DNA of 64,000 bases from contig JAWUXZ010000062.1 in the NCBI GenBank assembly GCA_034111085.1, forward strand, positions 19,314 to 83,313. Direction: 5' to 3'. Position numbers and translations under genes: made by a program. Source of the stretch: Dinoroseobacter sp034111085 (GTDB taxonomy: Bacteria; Pseudomonadota; Alphaproteobacteria; Rhodobacterales; Rhodobacteraceae). Below are positions 20,639 through 29,620 of the stretch, in pieces (position 1 is the first letter of the stretch; each line of letters starts with the position of its first letter). The notes beneath the pieces are model-generated. The model ran no database searches, was not told the origin of the DNA, and was given only the letters and a program-made list of their open reading frames with translations.

Positions 20639-20908
20639 CTAGAAGTCTTCGCCGAAGCGACTAGCGACGAGCGCGACGAGAGCCTCCGCCAGCGGTTCGG
20701 CCTCTGGTCCGCGCGTTTCGACTTCAATACGGGTTCCGTTAGAAGCTGCCAACATCAAAAGCCCCATGATCGAGTCTCCCGGTGCTTCCGCGCCGTTACG
20801 CGTCACGGTCGCTTCCGCGTTGAACCCCTCGACGCATTCGACGAATTTCGCCGAGGCGCGTGCGTGCAGACCCTTTTCGTTGACTATGTCGAGTGTCCGT
20901 GTGCCCAT
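20639..20908 (-). CDS. ptsH: HPr phosphocarrier protein of the regulatory PTS
   Basis: It is 89 residues. The phosphorylatable His15 is in KGLHARAS, and Ser46, the target of HPr kinase, is in GDSIMGLLM. No sugar-specific EIIB/EIIC is nearby, so this is the signalling-type PTS of alphaproteobacteria. It lies 13 bp after the EIIA gene, and its kinase HprK is encoded upstream in the same cluster. The output is probably control of carbon and nitrogen metabolism. Confidence 0.95.
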   Translation of the reverse strand: MGTRTLDIVNEKGLHARASAKFVECVEGFNAEATVTRNGAEAPGDSIMGLLMLAASNGTRIEVETRGPEAEPLAEALVALVASRFGEDF

Positions 20909-20921
20909 CTCGGTCCCCTTC

Positions 20922-21302
20922 TCAGGTCATTGTATCGATGTATTTGCGCCCAGCTGCCTTAGCGTTTGCCACGGCCACGCTGACAGTAAGGTGCCTTGAT
21001 TTGGCGAGCTTGATCAGCAAGGGCAGGTTCGCGCCGTACAGGATCTGGCGCCCTTGGGGGTTGCAGGCCAGCATCGATAGGTTAGAGGGCGAACCGCCAA
21101 ACATATCCGTCACCACAACAACGCCAGCGCCCACATCAACGGTATCTGCGGCCTCACAAATCTCGATCTCTTTGGCTTTGCGGTCATGGTCTGCGGCAAT
21201 AGAGATCGCATGAATCCCCGTTTGCCGCCCCACCACATGTTCAACTGCGGCTAGGTACTCGCGGGCCAACCCGCCATGTGCGACGATCACGATGCCGATC
21301 AA
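20922..21302 (-). CDS. PTS EIIA component, mannose family
   Basis: It is 126 residues. The active His9 lies in IVIVAHGGLAREY, and TDMFGGSPSNLSM is the second hallmark of the EIIA-Man fold. In this lineage the gene is often called ptsM or manX. With no permease partner it acts as a phosphorylation-state sensor rather than a sugar transporter. Next to it are ptsH and rapZ. Confidence 0.93.
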   Translation of the reverse strand: MIGIVIVAHGGLAREYLAAVEHVVGRQTGIHAISIAADHDRKAKEIEICEAADTVDVGAGVVVVTDMFGGSPSNLSMLACNPQGRQILYGANLPLLIKLAKSRHLTVSVAVANAKAAGRKYIDTMT

Positions 21303-21329
21303 GTGTTCACCTTAAGTGGAAATGCGCGA

Positions 21330-22211
21330 CTACCCGCGCCGATCCAATTCTCTGTGCCTTATAGACACCTGCCACTCTAGGCCCGCAAGCCCCTTGGCCA
21401 ATTCCTCGGCCATCATGACACTTCTGTGTTGCCCTCCGGTACATCCGAACGCAATCGACAGGTGCGATTTGCCCTCCTCACGGTAGGCCGGCAGAAGTAG
21501 CGCGCACAAGTCGGTGACTTTCTCAAGAAACAGTGCAAAACGTTCGTCCTGCGCGACATAGGCAGCAACGTCGGCGCTTCGCCCATCAAAGGTACGCAAA
21601 CTTGGCTCCCAATATGGGTTTCGCAAGAATCGGCAATCTAGAACCATGTCGGCGCCCCTCGGCACACCGCGCTTGTAGCTGAAGGACTGGACCGACACGG
21701 CAAGAGGTGTCGCGTCTTTGGGTTGAAACAGACGATCAATCTCGGCACGCAAATCGTGCAGGGTCAACTCAGACGTGTCGATCAAATGGTCTGCCGTTTC
21801 ATGGATCGGCACCAAAAGATTCATTTCACGTTCGATCCCTTGGATCGGGGTCTCGGCAGGGGCCAAGGGATGCCTGCGACGCGTTTCCGAAAACCGTCGG
21901 ACCAGCACATTGACGCTGCAATCAATAAACAAAAGGTCAAGATCGAGATCAGCGCGCTTGCGCAAGGTGTCTAGCAGTTCCAGCACTCCGTCGACGGAGA
22001 AGTCTCGCGTGCGCACGTCGATGCCGACGGCAAGCGGTATGCCTCTGCTCGGCCCATCCAAAAGACGGGGCAACAGTGACAGCGGAAGGTTGTCGATAGC
22101 TTCAAAAGACAGATCTTCAAGCGCACGGATCGCCGTGGTGCGCCCTGCGCCCGATGGCCCTGTGACGAGCACCAACTTGGATCGCAATTCCTTATCTGGT
22201 CTGTCGGTCAT
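21330..22211 (-). CDS. rapZ: RapZ-family nucleotide-binding protein (YvcJ/YhbJ type)
   Basis: It is 293 residues. The N-terminal P loop reads GPSGAGRTT, with Arg where most P loops have Lys; this variant is common in alphaproteobacterial members. The C-terminal domain has GCTGGQHRSVMMAE, the conserved RapZ signature. In E. coli RapZ guides RNase E to an sRNA and senses glucosamine-6-phosphate; in alphaproteobacteria the target is unknown. The chosen ATG overlaps the hprK stop by 4 nt (ATGA). A start three codons upstream is less likely. Confidence 0.9.
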   Translation of the reverse strand: MTDRPDKELRSKLVLVTGPSGAGRTTAIRALEDLSFEAIDNLPLSLLPRLLDGPSRGIPLAVGIDVRTRDFSVDGVLELLDTLRKRADLDLDLLFIDCSVNVLVRRFSETRRRHPLAPAETPIQGIEREMNLLVPIHETADHLIDTSELTLHDLRAEIDRLFQPKDATPLAVSVQSFSYKRGVPRGADMVLDCRFLRNPYWEPSLRTFDGRSADVAAYVAQDERFALFLEKVTDLCALLLPAYREEGKSHLSIAFGCTGGQHRSVMMAEELAKGLAGLEWQVSIRHRELDRRG

Positions 22212-22699
22212 GGCACGCACTCCTCTCCCACCTTCAGATACTGCAAAATCGCGGCAGCGAAAGCCGCGCTATCGGAGTTGTGAAAGAGACGAAGCGAAAT
22301 GCCGAGCAAATTTGCCGTGCGCGGCGACGGCAGCCGGTCGCGTTCGCTCGTCCCTCGGTCAACGACCAACCGCAGAACCGCTGTCTCCACCACATCCGCA
22401 CGAAGCAGGCCGACGCCGCGCGCCTCTATAATACCGGATATGGCGCGCGGCGCAGAGGCTTTTATACTGTCGCCATCAAGCGCCAAGATCGTCTGATCAT
22501 CGCTGACCAAATCAGCCCCAAAGGCGATCAATTGCAGTGCAAGGCTCGATTTACCGCTGCTTGAAGGTCCAACGATCAGCGCACCCTGACCATGAACCGA
22601 CACACAACTAGCGTGGATCATGCTGCCCTGCTCGGTCGTCACAACGGGAACAGTCCAGTTTCGATCGAAAGGATGCGGATCAGCGGCAGGCCCGCTCAT
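22208..22699 (-). CDS. hprK: HPr kinase/phosphorylase, short alphaproteobacterial form
   Basis: It phosphorylates Ser46 of HPr in response to metabolite and ATP levels. It is about 163 residues and lacks the N-terminal domain of Firmicutes HprK, as is usual in this class. The P loop is GPSSSGKSSLALQL, then VSDDQTIL and ISGIIEARGVGLLR, which holds the kinase signature. The ATG at 22699 overlaps the chvG stop by 1 nt (TAATG). An upstream ATG at 22783, inside chvG, is less likely. It is the third gene of the chvI-chvG-hprK-rapZ chain. Confidence 0.92.
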   Translation of the reverse strand: MSGPAADPHPFDRNWTVPVVTTEQGSMIHASCVSVHGQGALIVGPSSSGKSSLALQLIAFGADLVSDDQTILALDGDSIKASAPRAISGIIEARGVGLLRADVVETAVLRLVVDRGTSERDRLPSPRTANLLGISLRLFHNSDSAAFAAAILQYLKVGEECVP

Positions 22700-24429
22700 T
22701 AGATGGGCAGGCCCACTACAAAGCGTGCGCCGAGTGGCTCCGAGGTTGGGTCTGCTCGCGTCGGCAGAATGTTCTCTGCCCAAATCACACCGCCATGCGC
22801 CTCAACAATTTGCTTCGAAATCGCAAGACCAAGGCCCGAATGATCGCCAAACTGCTTCTCAGGTCGCTCGGAATAGAACCGCGTAAAAATCTTTGTCAGG
22901 GCCTGATGCGGAATGCCCGGACCGGTATCTTCAACAACGACCAGCACACGATCGTCGCGCTGGCGCACCCATAAGCGCACCGCATCTCCGGCCTCGCAGA
23001 ATGAAATCGCGTTGGTCAGAAGGTTCACGAACACCTGCGCCAGACGTGGCTCAAGTCCCTGAATGCGGATCGCTTTGTCTGGCATGTCTGAAATAAAATC
23101 GATCCCCTGCCCCTCACACTCTTGGCGGTGGAAAGTCACGAGATTGTTAAGCATATGCAGCAAATCGAACGCGGCTTCTTCCTCGCGCACCAATTCGCTG
23201 TCGAGGCGTGAAGCGTTGGATATGTCTGATACCAAACGGTCCAGCCGCTTGACGTCATGCTGGATCACATCAAGCAGGAGGTTGCGCTGATCATCACGTT
23301 TGGTTTTTCGAAGCGTACCCGACGCAGATCGCAACGACGCGAGCGGGTTCTTGATCTCATGCGCCACGTCAGCCGCAAACTGCTCATTGGCATCAATCCG
23401 GTCATAGAGCGCGGAAACCATGCCGCGCAGGGCACCTGACAGACGCCCAATCTCGTCCGGGCGAGCGGTTAGGTCGGGGATGCGGACGCGTCCCGGGCTC
23501 ATCTTACGGGCATTCTTATCACGGCCCAGTTCGGCCGCAGCGGCAAGGTCCGACAATGGGTTTGCAATGGTTGAGGCAAGCACAAGCGACAGTCCAATCG
23601 ACACCAGCAGCGCGACGAAGAACATTTGCAAAACCTGCTCGCGTTCTCGCTGCACCAGATCATCAATCTCGCCCGCCGCCGTGGTAAGCGCGACCGCACC
23701 AATCACCTGGCCCGAGACCTCAATCGGGGTGCCAACAGCAAAAACATGCGCACCATTTGCATCAAGCGTGTTCAATGACTGGGTCTGCCCAGCCAGAACT
23801 TGCGCCAAGATTTCGCTGACCTGATCTTGTGGATTAACCTCGACAGGCGGCAAATCGGCGTTCACTAGCCCGGAAATAAGCGACCAAACCCCGTTAAGCA
23901 TGTCGGTGATTAGCGTCGGATCCCCACCACGGTCATCAACCGTCGGAAGCAACCCGCTATCGCCAACTTCGGTCTGAGCAAGCACGTTGCCCTGAACATC
24001 ATAGACGAACAACTGTACGCTTTGCGCCATATCGAGGCCCGCAATCGTCCGCTCAGGACCAAGCCCCTCCAAATCGGCCCCGTTGACGCCATCTTGCATT
24101 TCAAGCTGAGCTTCAAACACATCGGCAATCAACTGGGCTTCAAAGAACAACCCCTGCTCGCGCTGTAAAACGAGGCTGTCGCGGAAAGGGTTTAGATATA
24201 GAACGCCCGCAACCAAAATAACCAAAGCCAGCAGATTAAACGTGATGATCTTACGCGCGAGCGGGGATTTGTTCAGCGACAACGCCCCACGGCGGGAGCG
24301 TTGATCGCGCAACTCGTCTTCACCTAGACCCTTCGGCGCAACCCAATCCTCGCCCAACACAACATCTGACGACGTTTGCTGGGCGGGCTGCTTGTCCCGA
24401 GGACGTCCAATGCCAGATACGAGGCTCAT
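22699..24429 (-). CDS. chvG: ChvG/ExoS-type sensor histidine kinase
   Basis: It is 576 residues. Transmembrane helices lie at about residues 62-79 and 269-289 and enclose a periplasmic sensor domain of about 190 residues. A HAMP region follows (ANPLSDLAAAAE). The phosphoacceptor His357 is in DVAHEIKNPLASLRSA, and ATP-binding boxes (NLLTNAISFCE, VVEDTGPGI, SGLGLAISKQI) follow. In rhizobia this kinase responds to acidity and envelope stress and is restrained by a periplasmic partner. The gene overlaps chvI by 4 nt. Confidence 0.92.
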   Translation of the reverse strand: MSLVSGIGRPRDKQPAQQTSSDVVLGEDWVAPKGLGEDELRDQRSRRGALSLNKSPLARKIITFNLLALVILVAGVLYLNPFRDSLVLQREQGLFFEAQLIADVFEAQLEMQDGVNGADLEGLGPERTIAGLDMAQSVQLFVYDVQGNVLAQTEVGDSGLLPTVDDRGGDPTLITDMLNGVWSLISGLVNADLPPVEVNPQDQVSEILAQVLAGQTQSLNTLDANGAHVFAVGTPIEVSGQVIGAVALTTAAGEIDDLVQREREQVLQMFFVALLVSIGLSLVLASTIANPLSDLAAAAELGRDKNARKMSPGRVRIPDLTARPDEIGRLSGALRGMVSALYDRIDANEQFAADVAHEIKNPLASLRSASGTLRKTKRDDQRNLLLDVIQHDVKRLDRLVSDISNASRLDSELVREEEAAFDLLHMLNNLVTFHRQECEGQGIDFISDMPDKAIRIQGLEPRLAQVFVNLLTNAISFCEAGDAVRLWVRQRDDRVLVVVEDTGPGIPHQALTKIFTRFYSERPEKQFGDHSGLGLAISKQIVEAHGGVIWAENILPTRADPTSEPLGARFVVGLPI

Positions 24430-25124
24430 TCCTCGTTATACTTGTACCCGATCCCATAAAGCGTCTCGATGGCAGCAAACTCGTCGTCTACCATCCGCAT
24501 CTTCTTGCGCAAGCGCTTGATATGGCTGTCGATTGTACGGTCGTCGACGTAGACCTGATCGTCATACGCCACGTCCATCAACTGATCGCGGCTTTTCACG
24601 AAACCGGGACGCTGGGCGAGCGCTTGCAGCAACAGAAATTCGGTCACCGTCAGAGACACATCCCTGCCCTTCCAGGTCACGGCGTGACGCAGGGGGTCCA
24701 TTGTCAGCCCCCCGCGAGACATGATTTTGCTTTCGTCTGTCTCGACCTCGTTCAGCGCGAGGGCTTCCTGACGGCGTAACAACGCACGAATGCGCTCTAC
24801 CAGCAGACGCTCGGAGAACGGCTTACGCATGTAGTCATCTGCGCCCATCCTCAGGCCCAAAACCTCGTCGATCTCGTCGTCTTTCGACGTCAAAAAGATC
24901 ACCGGCATTTTGGACTTCTGCCGAACCCGCTGAAGCAGGTCCATGCCGTCCATACGCGGCATCTTGATGTCGAAAACACCAAGCTCCGGCATGCGGCGGT
25001 TAAAGGCGTCCAGCGCGGACTGCCCATCATTATAAGTCTCAACGTCAAAGCCTTCGGCTTCAAGCGTAATAGATACGGACGTGAGGATATTCCGGTCGTC
25101 ATCAACCAGTGCGATCCGCGACAT
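24426..25124 (-). CDS. chvI: ChvI-type response regulator
   Basis: OmpR-family DNA-binding regulator, 232 residues. The receiver domain has the acidic pair in LVDDD, phosphoacceptor Asp52 in GVFDIKMPRMDG, and Lys in RKPFSERLL. A winged helix follows, with TEFLLLQALAQRPG and YDDQVYVDDRTIDSHIKRLRKK in two parts. The start at 25124 has GGAAG about 10 nt upstream and gives the standard N-terminus. It is divergent from pckA, an arrangement kept across alphaproteobacteria. Confidence 0.93.
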   Translation of the reverse strand: MSRIALVDDDRNILTSVSITLEAEGFDVETYNDGQSALDAFNRRMPELGVFDIKMPRMDGMDLLQRVRQKSKMPVIFLTSKDDEIDEVLGLRMGADDYMRKPFSERLLVERIRALLRRQEALALNEVETDESKIMSRGGLTMDPLRHAVTWKGRDVSLTVTEFLLLQALAQRPGFVKSRDQLMDVAYDDQVYVDDRTIDSHIKRLRKKMRMVDDEFAAIETLYGIGYKYNEE

Positions 25125-25464
25125 GGGCGAACTTCCTTGTACTGCTAAAGCCTGCATTATTTTTTTCGTTACTGTGTTGTTTGGCAGGCCAAGAATCAAT
25201 CCTAAACTTGCGAATCAGCATAGGGCGAGGCGTACACGACACGCTATTGCGCCTAACAATGCCTTAACTACCCAAATATTTCACGAGATGGTGGCGCTAT
25301 CGTCGCCCTTGATTGCGCTAACTGCGCCCAAGCGTCCTGTTTCGCCACACTTCCCTCATGCTATAGCCGGAGAAACGACGCTGCTGCCCGGTGCAATACC
25401 GGGCTTTAAGCAACGCTTAACGAAAGGCCGCTACTCCAGTGGCCACAAAGCTCAGGAGCTTTCC
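25125..25464 (+). promoter_or_regulatory. chvI-pckA divergent control region with two leader hairpins
   Basis: This 340-bp region holds no gene. On the pckA side, GCCCGGT (25386-25392) and ACCGGGC (25398-25404) make a 7-bp stem followed by a short TTT. Next to the start codon, AAAGCT (25447-25452) and AGCTTT (25457-25462) form a stem whose 4-nt loop is part of the ribosome binding site CAGGAG. The ATG is 2 nt further on. This could let RNA folding limit PckA synthesis. Promoters could not be placed confidently. Confidence 0.5.
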
Positions 25465-27063
25465 ATGATCACAGGTCGTGTAAACCCATCGCAAACCTTG
25501 GACCAACAGGGCTTCGAAGGCCTTGGCTCCGTGTATTATAACCTGCTTGATCCGCAGCTGATCGAGATCGCCTTGGCAAATGGCGAGGGCCGCTTGGGCA
25601 ATGGCGGCGCGTTTCTGTGCACCACAGGCAAATTCACGGGCCGCTCGCCCAAGGACAAGCATGTGGTCAAATCGGATACCACGCAGGACACAATCTGGTG
25701 GGAAAACAACGCCGAGATGTCGCCCGAGGGCTTTGATCGGCTGCACCAAGACATGCTCACCCACATGAAGGGCAAGGACTACTACGTCCAAGACCTGTTC
25801 GGTGGCGCGGACCCAGCGTTGCGTCTTGATGTTCGCATGGTCACGGAACTGGCGTGGCATGGGCTGTTCATCCGTCACTTGCTGCGGCGTCCGGAACACG
25901 ACGAGCTCGATACTTTTGTGCCTGAGTTTACCATCGTGAACTGTCCCAGCTTCCAAGCCGACCCGACGCGCCATGACTGCCGCTCAGAAACAGTTATCGC
26001 GATGAACTTCGACAAGAAGCTAATCCTGATCGGCGGCACGGAATATGCGGGCGAGAATAAGAAATCCGTCTTCACGCTGCTCAACTACATCCTGCCCGGT
26101 CAAGGTGTGATGGCGATGCACTGCTCGGCCAACCACGCAATTGGTAATCCGGTCGATGCGGCCGTCTTTTTCGGCTTGTCCGGCACAGGCAAGACCACAC
26201 TGTCGGCAGACCCGAACCGCATCCTGATCGGCGATGATGAACACGGCTGGTCCGATCGCGGTATCTTCAATTTCGAGGGCGGCTGTTACGCCAAAACCAT
26301 CAACCTGTCGGCCAAGGCTGAGCCTGAGATCTATGCCACCACCAAGATGTTTGGCACCGTGATCGAGAACATGGTTTACGACGAAGAAACGTTGGAGCTC
26401 GACTTTGAGGATGACAGCCTGACAGCGAACATGCGCTGTGCCTATCCGCTCGAGTACATCGCCAACGCGTCCGACACAGCCCTTGGCGGCCACCCCAAAA
26501 ACATCATCATGCTGACTTGCGATGCCTTCGGTGTCTTGCCCCCCATCGCGCGGCTGACCCCAGCCCAAGCGATGTATCACTTCCTATCGGGCTTCACCTC
26601 CAAGGTGGCAGGGACCGAGCGTGGCGTGACCGAGCCGGAACCAACATTCTCAACCTGCTTCGGCGCGCCCTTTATGCCACGCAGACCAGAGGTCTACGGC
26701 AATCTGCTGCGTGACAAAATCGCTAAGCATGGCGCAACCTGCTGGTTGGTTAATACCGGCTGGACCGGCGGCGCTTATGGCACAGGCTCGCGGATGCCGA
26801 TTAAGGCAACTCGCGCGCTGCTAACGGCAGCCCTGGACGGATCGCTGCACAATGTGACCTTCCGCAAAGACCCGTTCTTCGGCTTCGATGTTCCGGTGCA
26901 GGTGCATGATGTCGATAGTCGCCTGCTCGATCCACGCGGCTCGTGGACGGATCCCAACGCTTACGACGCGCAAGCCCAAAAGCTGGTGGAGATGTTTGCC
27001 GAAAACTTCGCGCAGTACGTGCCGTTCATTGACGATGACGTGAAAGCCGCCGCCATAGGTTAA
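25465..27063 (+). CDS. pckA: Phosphoenolpyruvate carboxykinase (ATP)
   Basis: Converts oxaloacetate and ATP to phosphoenolpyruvate, CO2 and ADP, the entry step of gluconeogenesis. It is 532 residues. The kinase motif GLSGTGKTTLS is at residues 237-247, the substrate loop TGRSPKDK is near residue 58, and the metal site region is DDEHGWSD. A CAGGAG ribosome binding site precedes the ATG. A longer open frame starts at 25081 but runs through the control region, so it is rejected. Its position beside chvIG and the PTS genes suggests carbon-status control. Confidence 0.96.
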   Translation: MITGRVNPSQTLDQQGFEGLGSVYYNLLDPQLIEIALANGEGRLGNGGAFLCTTGKFTGRSPKDKHVVKSDTTQDTIWWENNAEMSPEGFDRLHQDMLTHMKGKDYYVQDLFGGADPALRLDVRMVTELAWHGLFIRHLLRRPEHDELDTFVPEFTIVNCPSFQADPTRHDCRSETVIAMNFDKKLILIGGTEYAGENKKSVFTLLNYILPGQGVMAMHCSANHAIGNPVDAAVFFGLSGTGKTTLSADPNRILIGDDEHGWSDRGIFNFEGGCYAKTINLSAKAEPEIYATTKMFGTVIENMVYDEETLELDFEDDSLTANMRCAYPLEYIANASDTALGGHPKNIIMLTCDAFGVLPPIARLTPAQAMYHFLSGFTSKVAGTERGVTEPEPTFSTCFGAPFMPRRPEVYGNLLRDKIAKHGATCWLVNTGWTGGAYGTGSRMPIKATRALLTAALDGSLHNVTFRKDPFFGFDVPVQVHDVDSRLLDPRGSWTDPNAYDAQAQKLVEMFAENFAQYVPFIDDDVKAAAIG

Positions 27064-27105
27064 GGTCGCATGGTGCGGGGCAGCAGGGGCGGATATACTC
27101 GTCTT

Positions 27106-27837
27106 ATGTTGCGCACCCTGCTGACCTGCATTGTCCTACTGACCGCTGCGCCTGCGATGGCGCAGGGGCCTGTGGTTTTTGCCGCCTCCAGCCTGAAAAC
27201 TGCGCTCGACGATGTTGCAGTGGTCTGGGAAATGCGCGGCAATCCGGCCCCGGTGCTGGTATATGCAGGCAGTTCCGCGCTCGCTCGCCAGATCGATCAA
27301 GGCGCGCCTGCGGATTTGGTGTTCACCGCAAGTGCGGATTGGATGGCGTGGCTTAAGTCCCGCGAGTTGATCGTTCCTGGCAGTGAAATCGCGCTTCTGG
27401 GAAATGAACTGGTCTTGATTGGACCGGCAGGAGATGCCCCGCTTGCGCTAGATGCAGACGCGGTAGCGGCCCGCCTCGGCACAGACCGCCTCGCAATGGC
27501 CTTGGTGGATGCGGTGCCCGCCGGACAATATGGGCGCGCGGCGCTTGAGGCCCTCGGGATGTGGGACCGTCTCGCGCCTTCCGTAGCGCAAACCGACAAT
27601 GTGCGCGCGGCCTTGGCTTTGGTGGCGCGAGAAGAAACCCCGCTTGGGATCGTCTACGCCACCGACGCGCTAGCAGAGCCGCGCGTGTCAGTCCTCGCGA
27701 CCTTCCCCGAAGACAGCCACCCGCCCATCGAAATCCTCTTGGCACTCGTCCAAGACACCAACCGCGCCCGCGCCTTCTACACTTTCCTACAGTCGCCAGA
27801 GGCACGCGCCATTTTCGTCGCGCAGGGCTTTAAATGA
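27106..27837 (+). CDS. modA: Molybdate ABC transporter substrate-binding protein
   Basis: Periplasmic oxyanion-binding protein, 243 residues. The signal peptide is MLRTLLTCIVLLTAAPAMAQ. Ligand-binding motifs include FAASSLKTAL at the mature N-terminus, and VYAGSSALARQIDQGAPADLVFTA in two parts. A start 12 codons upstream is possible but would disturb the signal peptide. It overlaps modB by 4 nt. Confidence 0.93.
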   Translation: MLRTLLTCIVLLTAAPAMAQGPVVFAASSLKTALDDVAVVWEMRGNPAPVLVYAGSSALARQIDQGAPADLVFTASADWMAWLKSRELIVPGSEIALLGNELVLIGPAGDAPLALDADAVAARLGTDRLAMALVDAVPAGQYGRAALEALGMWDRLAPSVAQTDNVRAALALVAREETPLGIVYATDALAEPRVSVLATFPEDSHPPIEILLALVQDTNRARAFYTFLQSPEARAIFVAQGFK

Positions 27838-28535
27838 GCTGGTTCGAGCTTGGCCCCGCCGAATGGGCAGCCGTGCGCCTTTCCATCCAAGTTTCGTTCT
27901 GGGCCACTTTTGCCAGCCTGCCTTTCGGTCTGCTCACCGCTTTCGCCCTCGCGCGCTGGCGCTTTCCGGGCAAGACATTCCTTAACGGTCTCGTCCACTT
28001 GCCCCTGATCCTGCCGCCCGTCGTCACGGGCTATCTCCTGCTCAGCGCGTTCGGGCGACGCGGCCCACTTGGCCAATTCCTCGAGCAAACCTTCGGCATT
28101 ACCATCGCGTTTCAGTGGACAGGCGCAGCCCTCGCCGCCGCGATCATGGCGTTCCCGCTTATGGTCCGCGCCATGCGTCTCGCGATTGAGGCCGTGGACC
28201 CAAAGCTAGAGGAGGCCGCAGCCACACTTGGTGCCCCGCGCATCATAATCTTCTTCACGATAACACTGCCCCTGATCCTGCCGGGTCTGATCGCAGGGGT
28301 CATTCTCGCTTTCGCAAAGGCGATGGGCGAATTTGGTGCGACGATTACGTTCGTGTCCAACATCCCCGGCCAAACTCAAACCTTACCGTCGGCCATCTAC
28401 GCCTTCCTGCAAGTGCCGGGCGGTGAAAATGCGGCCCTGCGCCTGGTCGTTATCTCAGTTGTTATCGCGATGAGCGCGCTGGCGTTGTCGGAAGTCTTCG
28501 CGCGCCGCGCCGCAAAGCGAGTGGCCGGAAGATGA
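27834..28535 (+). CDS. modB: Molybdate ABC transporter permease
   Basis: It is 233 residues with about five transmembrane helices. The EAA loop that docks on the ATPase is EEAAATLGAPRIIIFFTITLP. It is coupled by ATGA overlaps to modA before it and modC after it. Molybdate would feed the molybdenum cofactor. No modE or cofactor gene is in the window. Confidence 0.95.
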   Translation: MSWFELGPAEWAAVRLSIQVSFWATFASLPFGLLTAFALARWRFPGKTFLNGLVHLPLILPPVVTGYLLLSAFGRRGPLGQFLEQTFGITIAFQWTGAALAAAIMAFPLMVRAMRLAIEAVDPKLEEAAATLGAPRIIIFFTITLPLILPGLIAGVILAFAKAMGEFGATITFVSNIPGQTQTLPSAIYAFLQVPGGENAALRLVVISVVIAMSALALSEVFARRAAKRVAGR

Positions 28536-29620
28536 GCCTGTCAGTGCGGATCAAACACCACTTCCCCAATTTCAGCTTGGATGCCGCGTTCGAGGCTCCG
28601 ATGGGCGTCACGGGTTTGATCGGGCCGTCAGGGTCCGGAAAATCCACCATTATCAACGCTATCGCCGGTCTGCTGCGCCCAGACGAAAGCCGCATTGTGC
28701 TGGGCAAAGGTGCTCTGTCGGACACGACCTCAGGCGCATGGCGTCCTCCGCGCGACCGCGCTGTCGGCTACGTGTTCCAAGACCACCGCCTGTTCCCGCA
28801 TATGAATGTTGCTAAGAACCTCGATTACGGCAGGTGGGCGCGCGGACGACCGCGAGACGCAGCACGTCACGATCAGGTTGTTGAGCTGCTTGGCCTCGGT
28901 GGTCTGCTCGACCGCAGGACTGCCGCTTTATCTGGTGGTGAGAAAGCCCGTGTTGGGATTGCCCGCGCGCTTCTGTCTGGCCCGCGCCTGCTGCTGATGG
29001 ACGAACCGCTTGCTGCGCTGGATGGGGACCGCAAGGGCGAGATTTTGCCGTATCTCGAGCGTATCCGCGACGAGGCCGAAATCCCTATCGTCTATGTCAG
29101 CCACGCGCTCGACGAGGTGATCCGGCTTGCCACGACTCTGGTCTTGATGCGCGATGGAAAGGTCATTCAATCGGGGCCAGCCGAGGATATTCTGTGCAAT
29201 CCAGCGAGTGCAACGACGCTGGGCAGTGCCGCGATCGGCGCGCTTTTGCCCGCGCGCCTGACCGGCAAATCCGCTGACGGCTTAAGCGAGCTGTCCGTCT
29301 CAGGTGGCAAGCTATGGGTTCCGCAGATCGAGGCCACGACAGAGCGCCTCCTGCGCATCCGCGTTCATGCCAACGATGTGCTTTTGTCGCGCGAACGTCC
29401 GACCGGTCTGTCAGCGCTCAACATCCTGCCCGCAACCGTCGCGCGCATTACCGAAGGCCTTGGCCCGGACAAGCTGGTGCAACTTCGCGTGGGTAACGAC
29501 TTCGTACTGGCTCAGGTGACGAATCGCTCGGCAAACGCACTAGAACTGTCAGAAGGGGCCACTTGTTTTGCAATTCTGAAATCGGTCGCCGTCTCGCAAA
29601 ACGACATCAGTGGGCGCTAA
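28532..29620 (+). CDS. modC: Molybdate ABC transporter ATP-binding protein
   Basis: It is 362 residues. Walker A GPSGSGKST is at 31-39, signature LSGGE at 133-137, and Walker B LLLMDEP at 153-159. A C-terminal molybdate-binding TOBE (MOP) domain covers about residues 290-355 (SALNILPATVARITEGLG), which distinguishes it from other importer ATPases. Its TAA stop is nested in CTAA with the stop of the convergent TSUP gene. Confidence 0.95.
   Translation: MSLSVRIKHHFPNFSLDAAFEAPMGVTGLIGPSGSGKSTIINAIAGLLRPDESRIVLGKGALSDTTSGAWRPPRDRAVGYVFQDHRLFPHMNVAKNLDYGRWARGRPRDAARHDQVVELLGLGGLLDRRTAALSGGEKARVGIARALLSGPRLLLMDEPLAALDGDRKGEILPYLERIRDEAEIPIVYVSHALDEVIRLATTLVLMRDGKVIQSGPAEDILCNPASATTLGSAAIGALLPARLTGKSADGLSELSVSGGKLWVPQIEATTERLLRIRVHANDVLLSRERPTGLSALNILPATVARITEGLGPDKLVQLRVGNDFVLAQVTNRSANALELSEGATCFAILKSVAVSQNDISGR

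Noticed and set aside
21330..22211. Arg replacing Lys in the RapZ P loop
   Set aside because: From memory this GxSGAGR form is common in alphaproteobacterial RapZ proteins, so it is not unusual for this strain.
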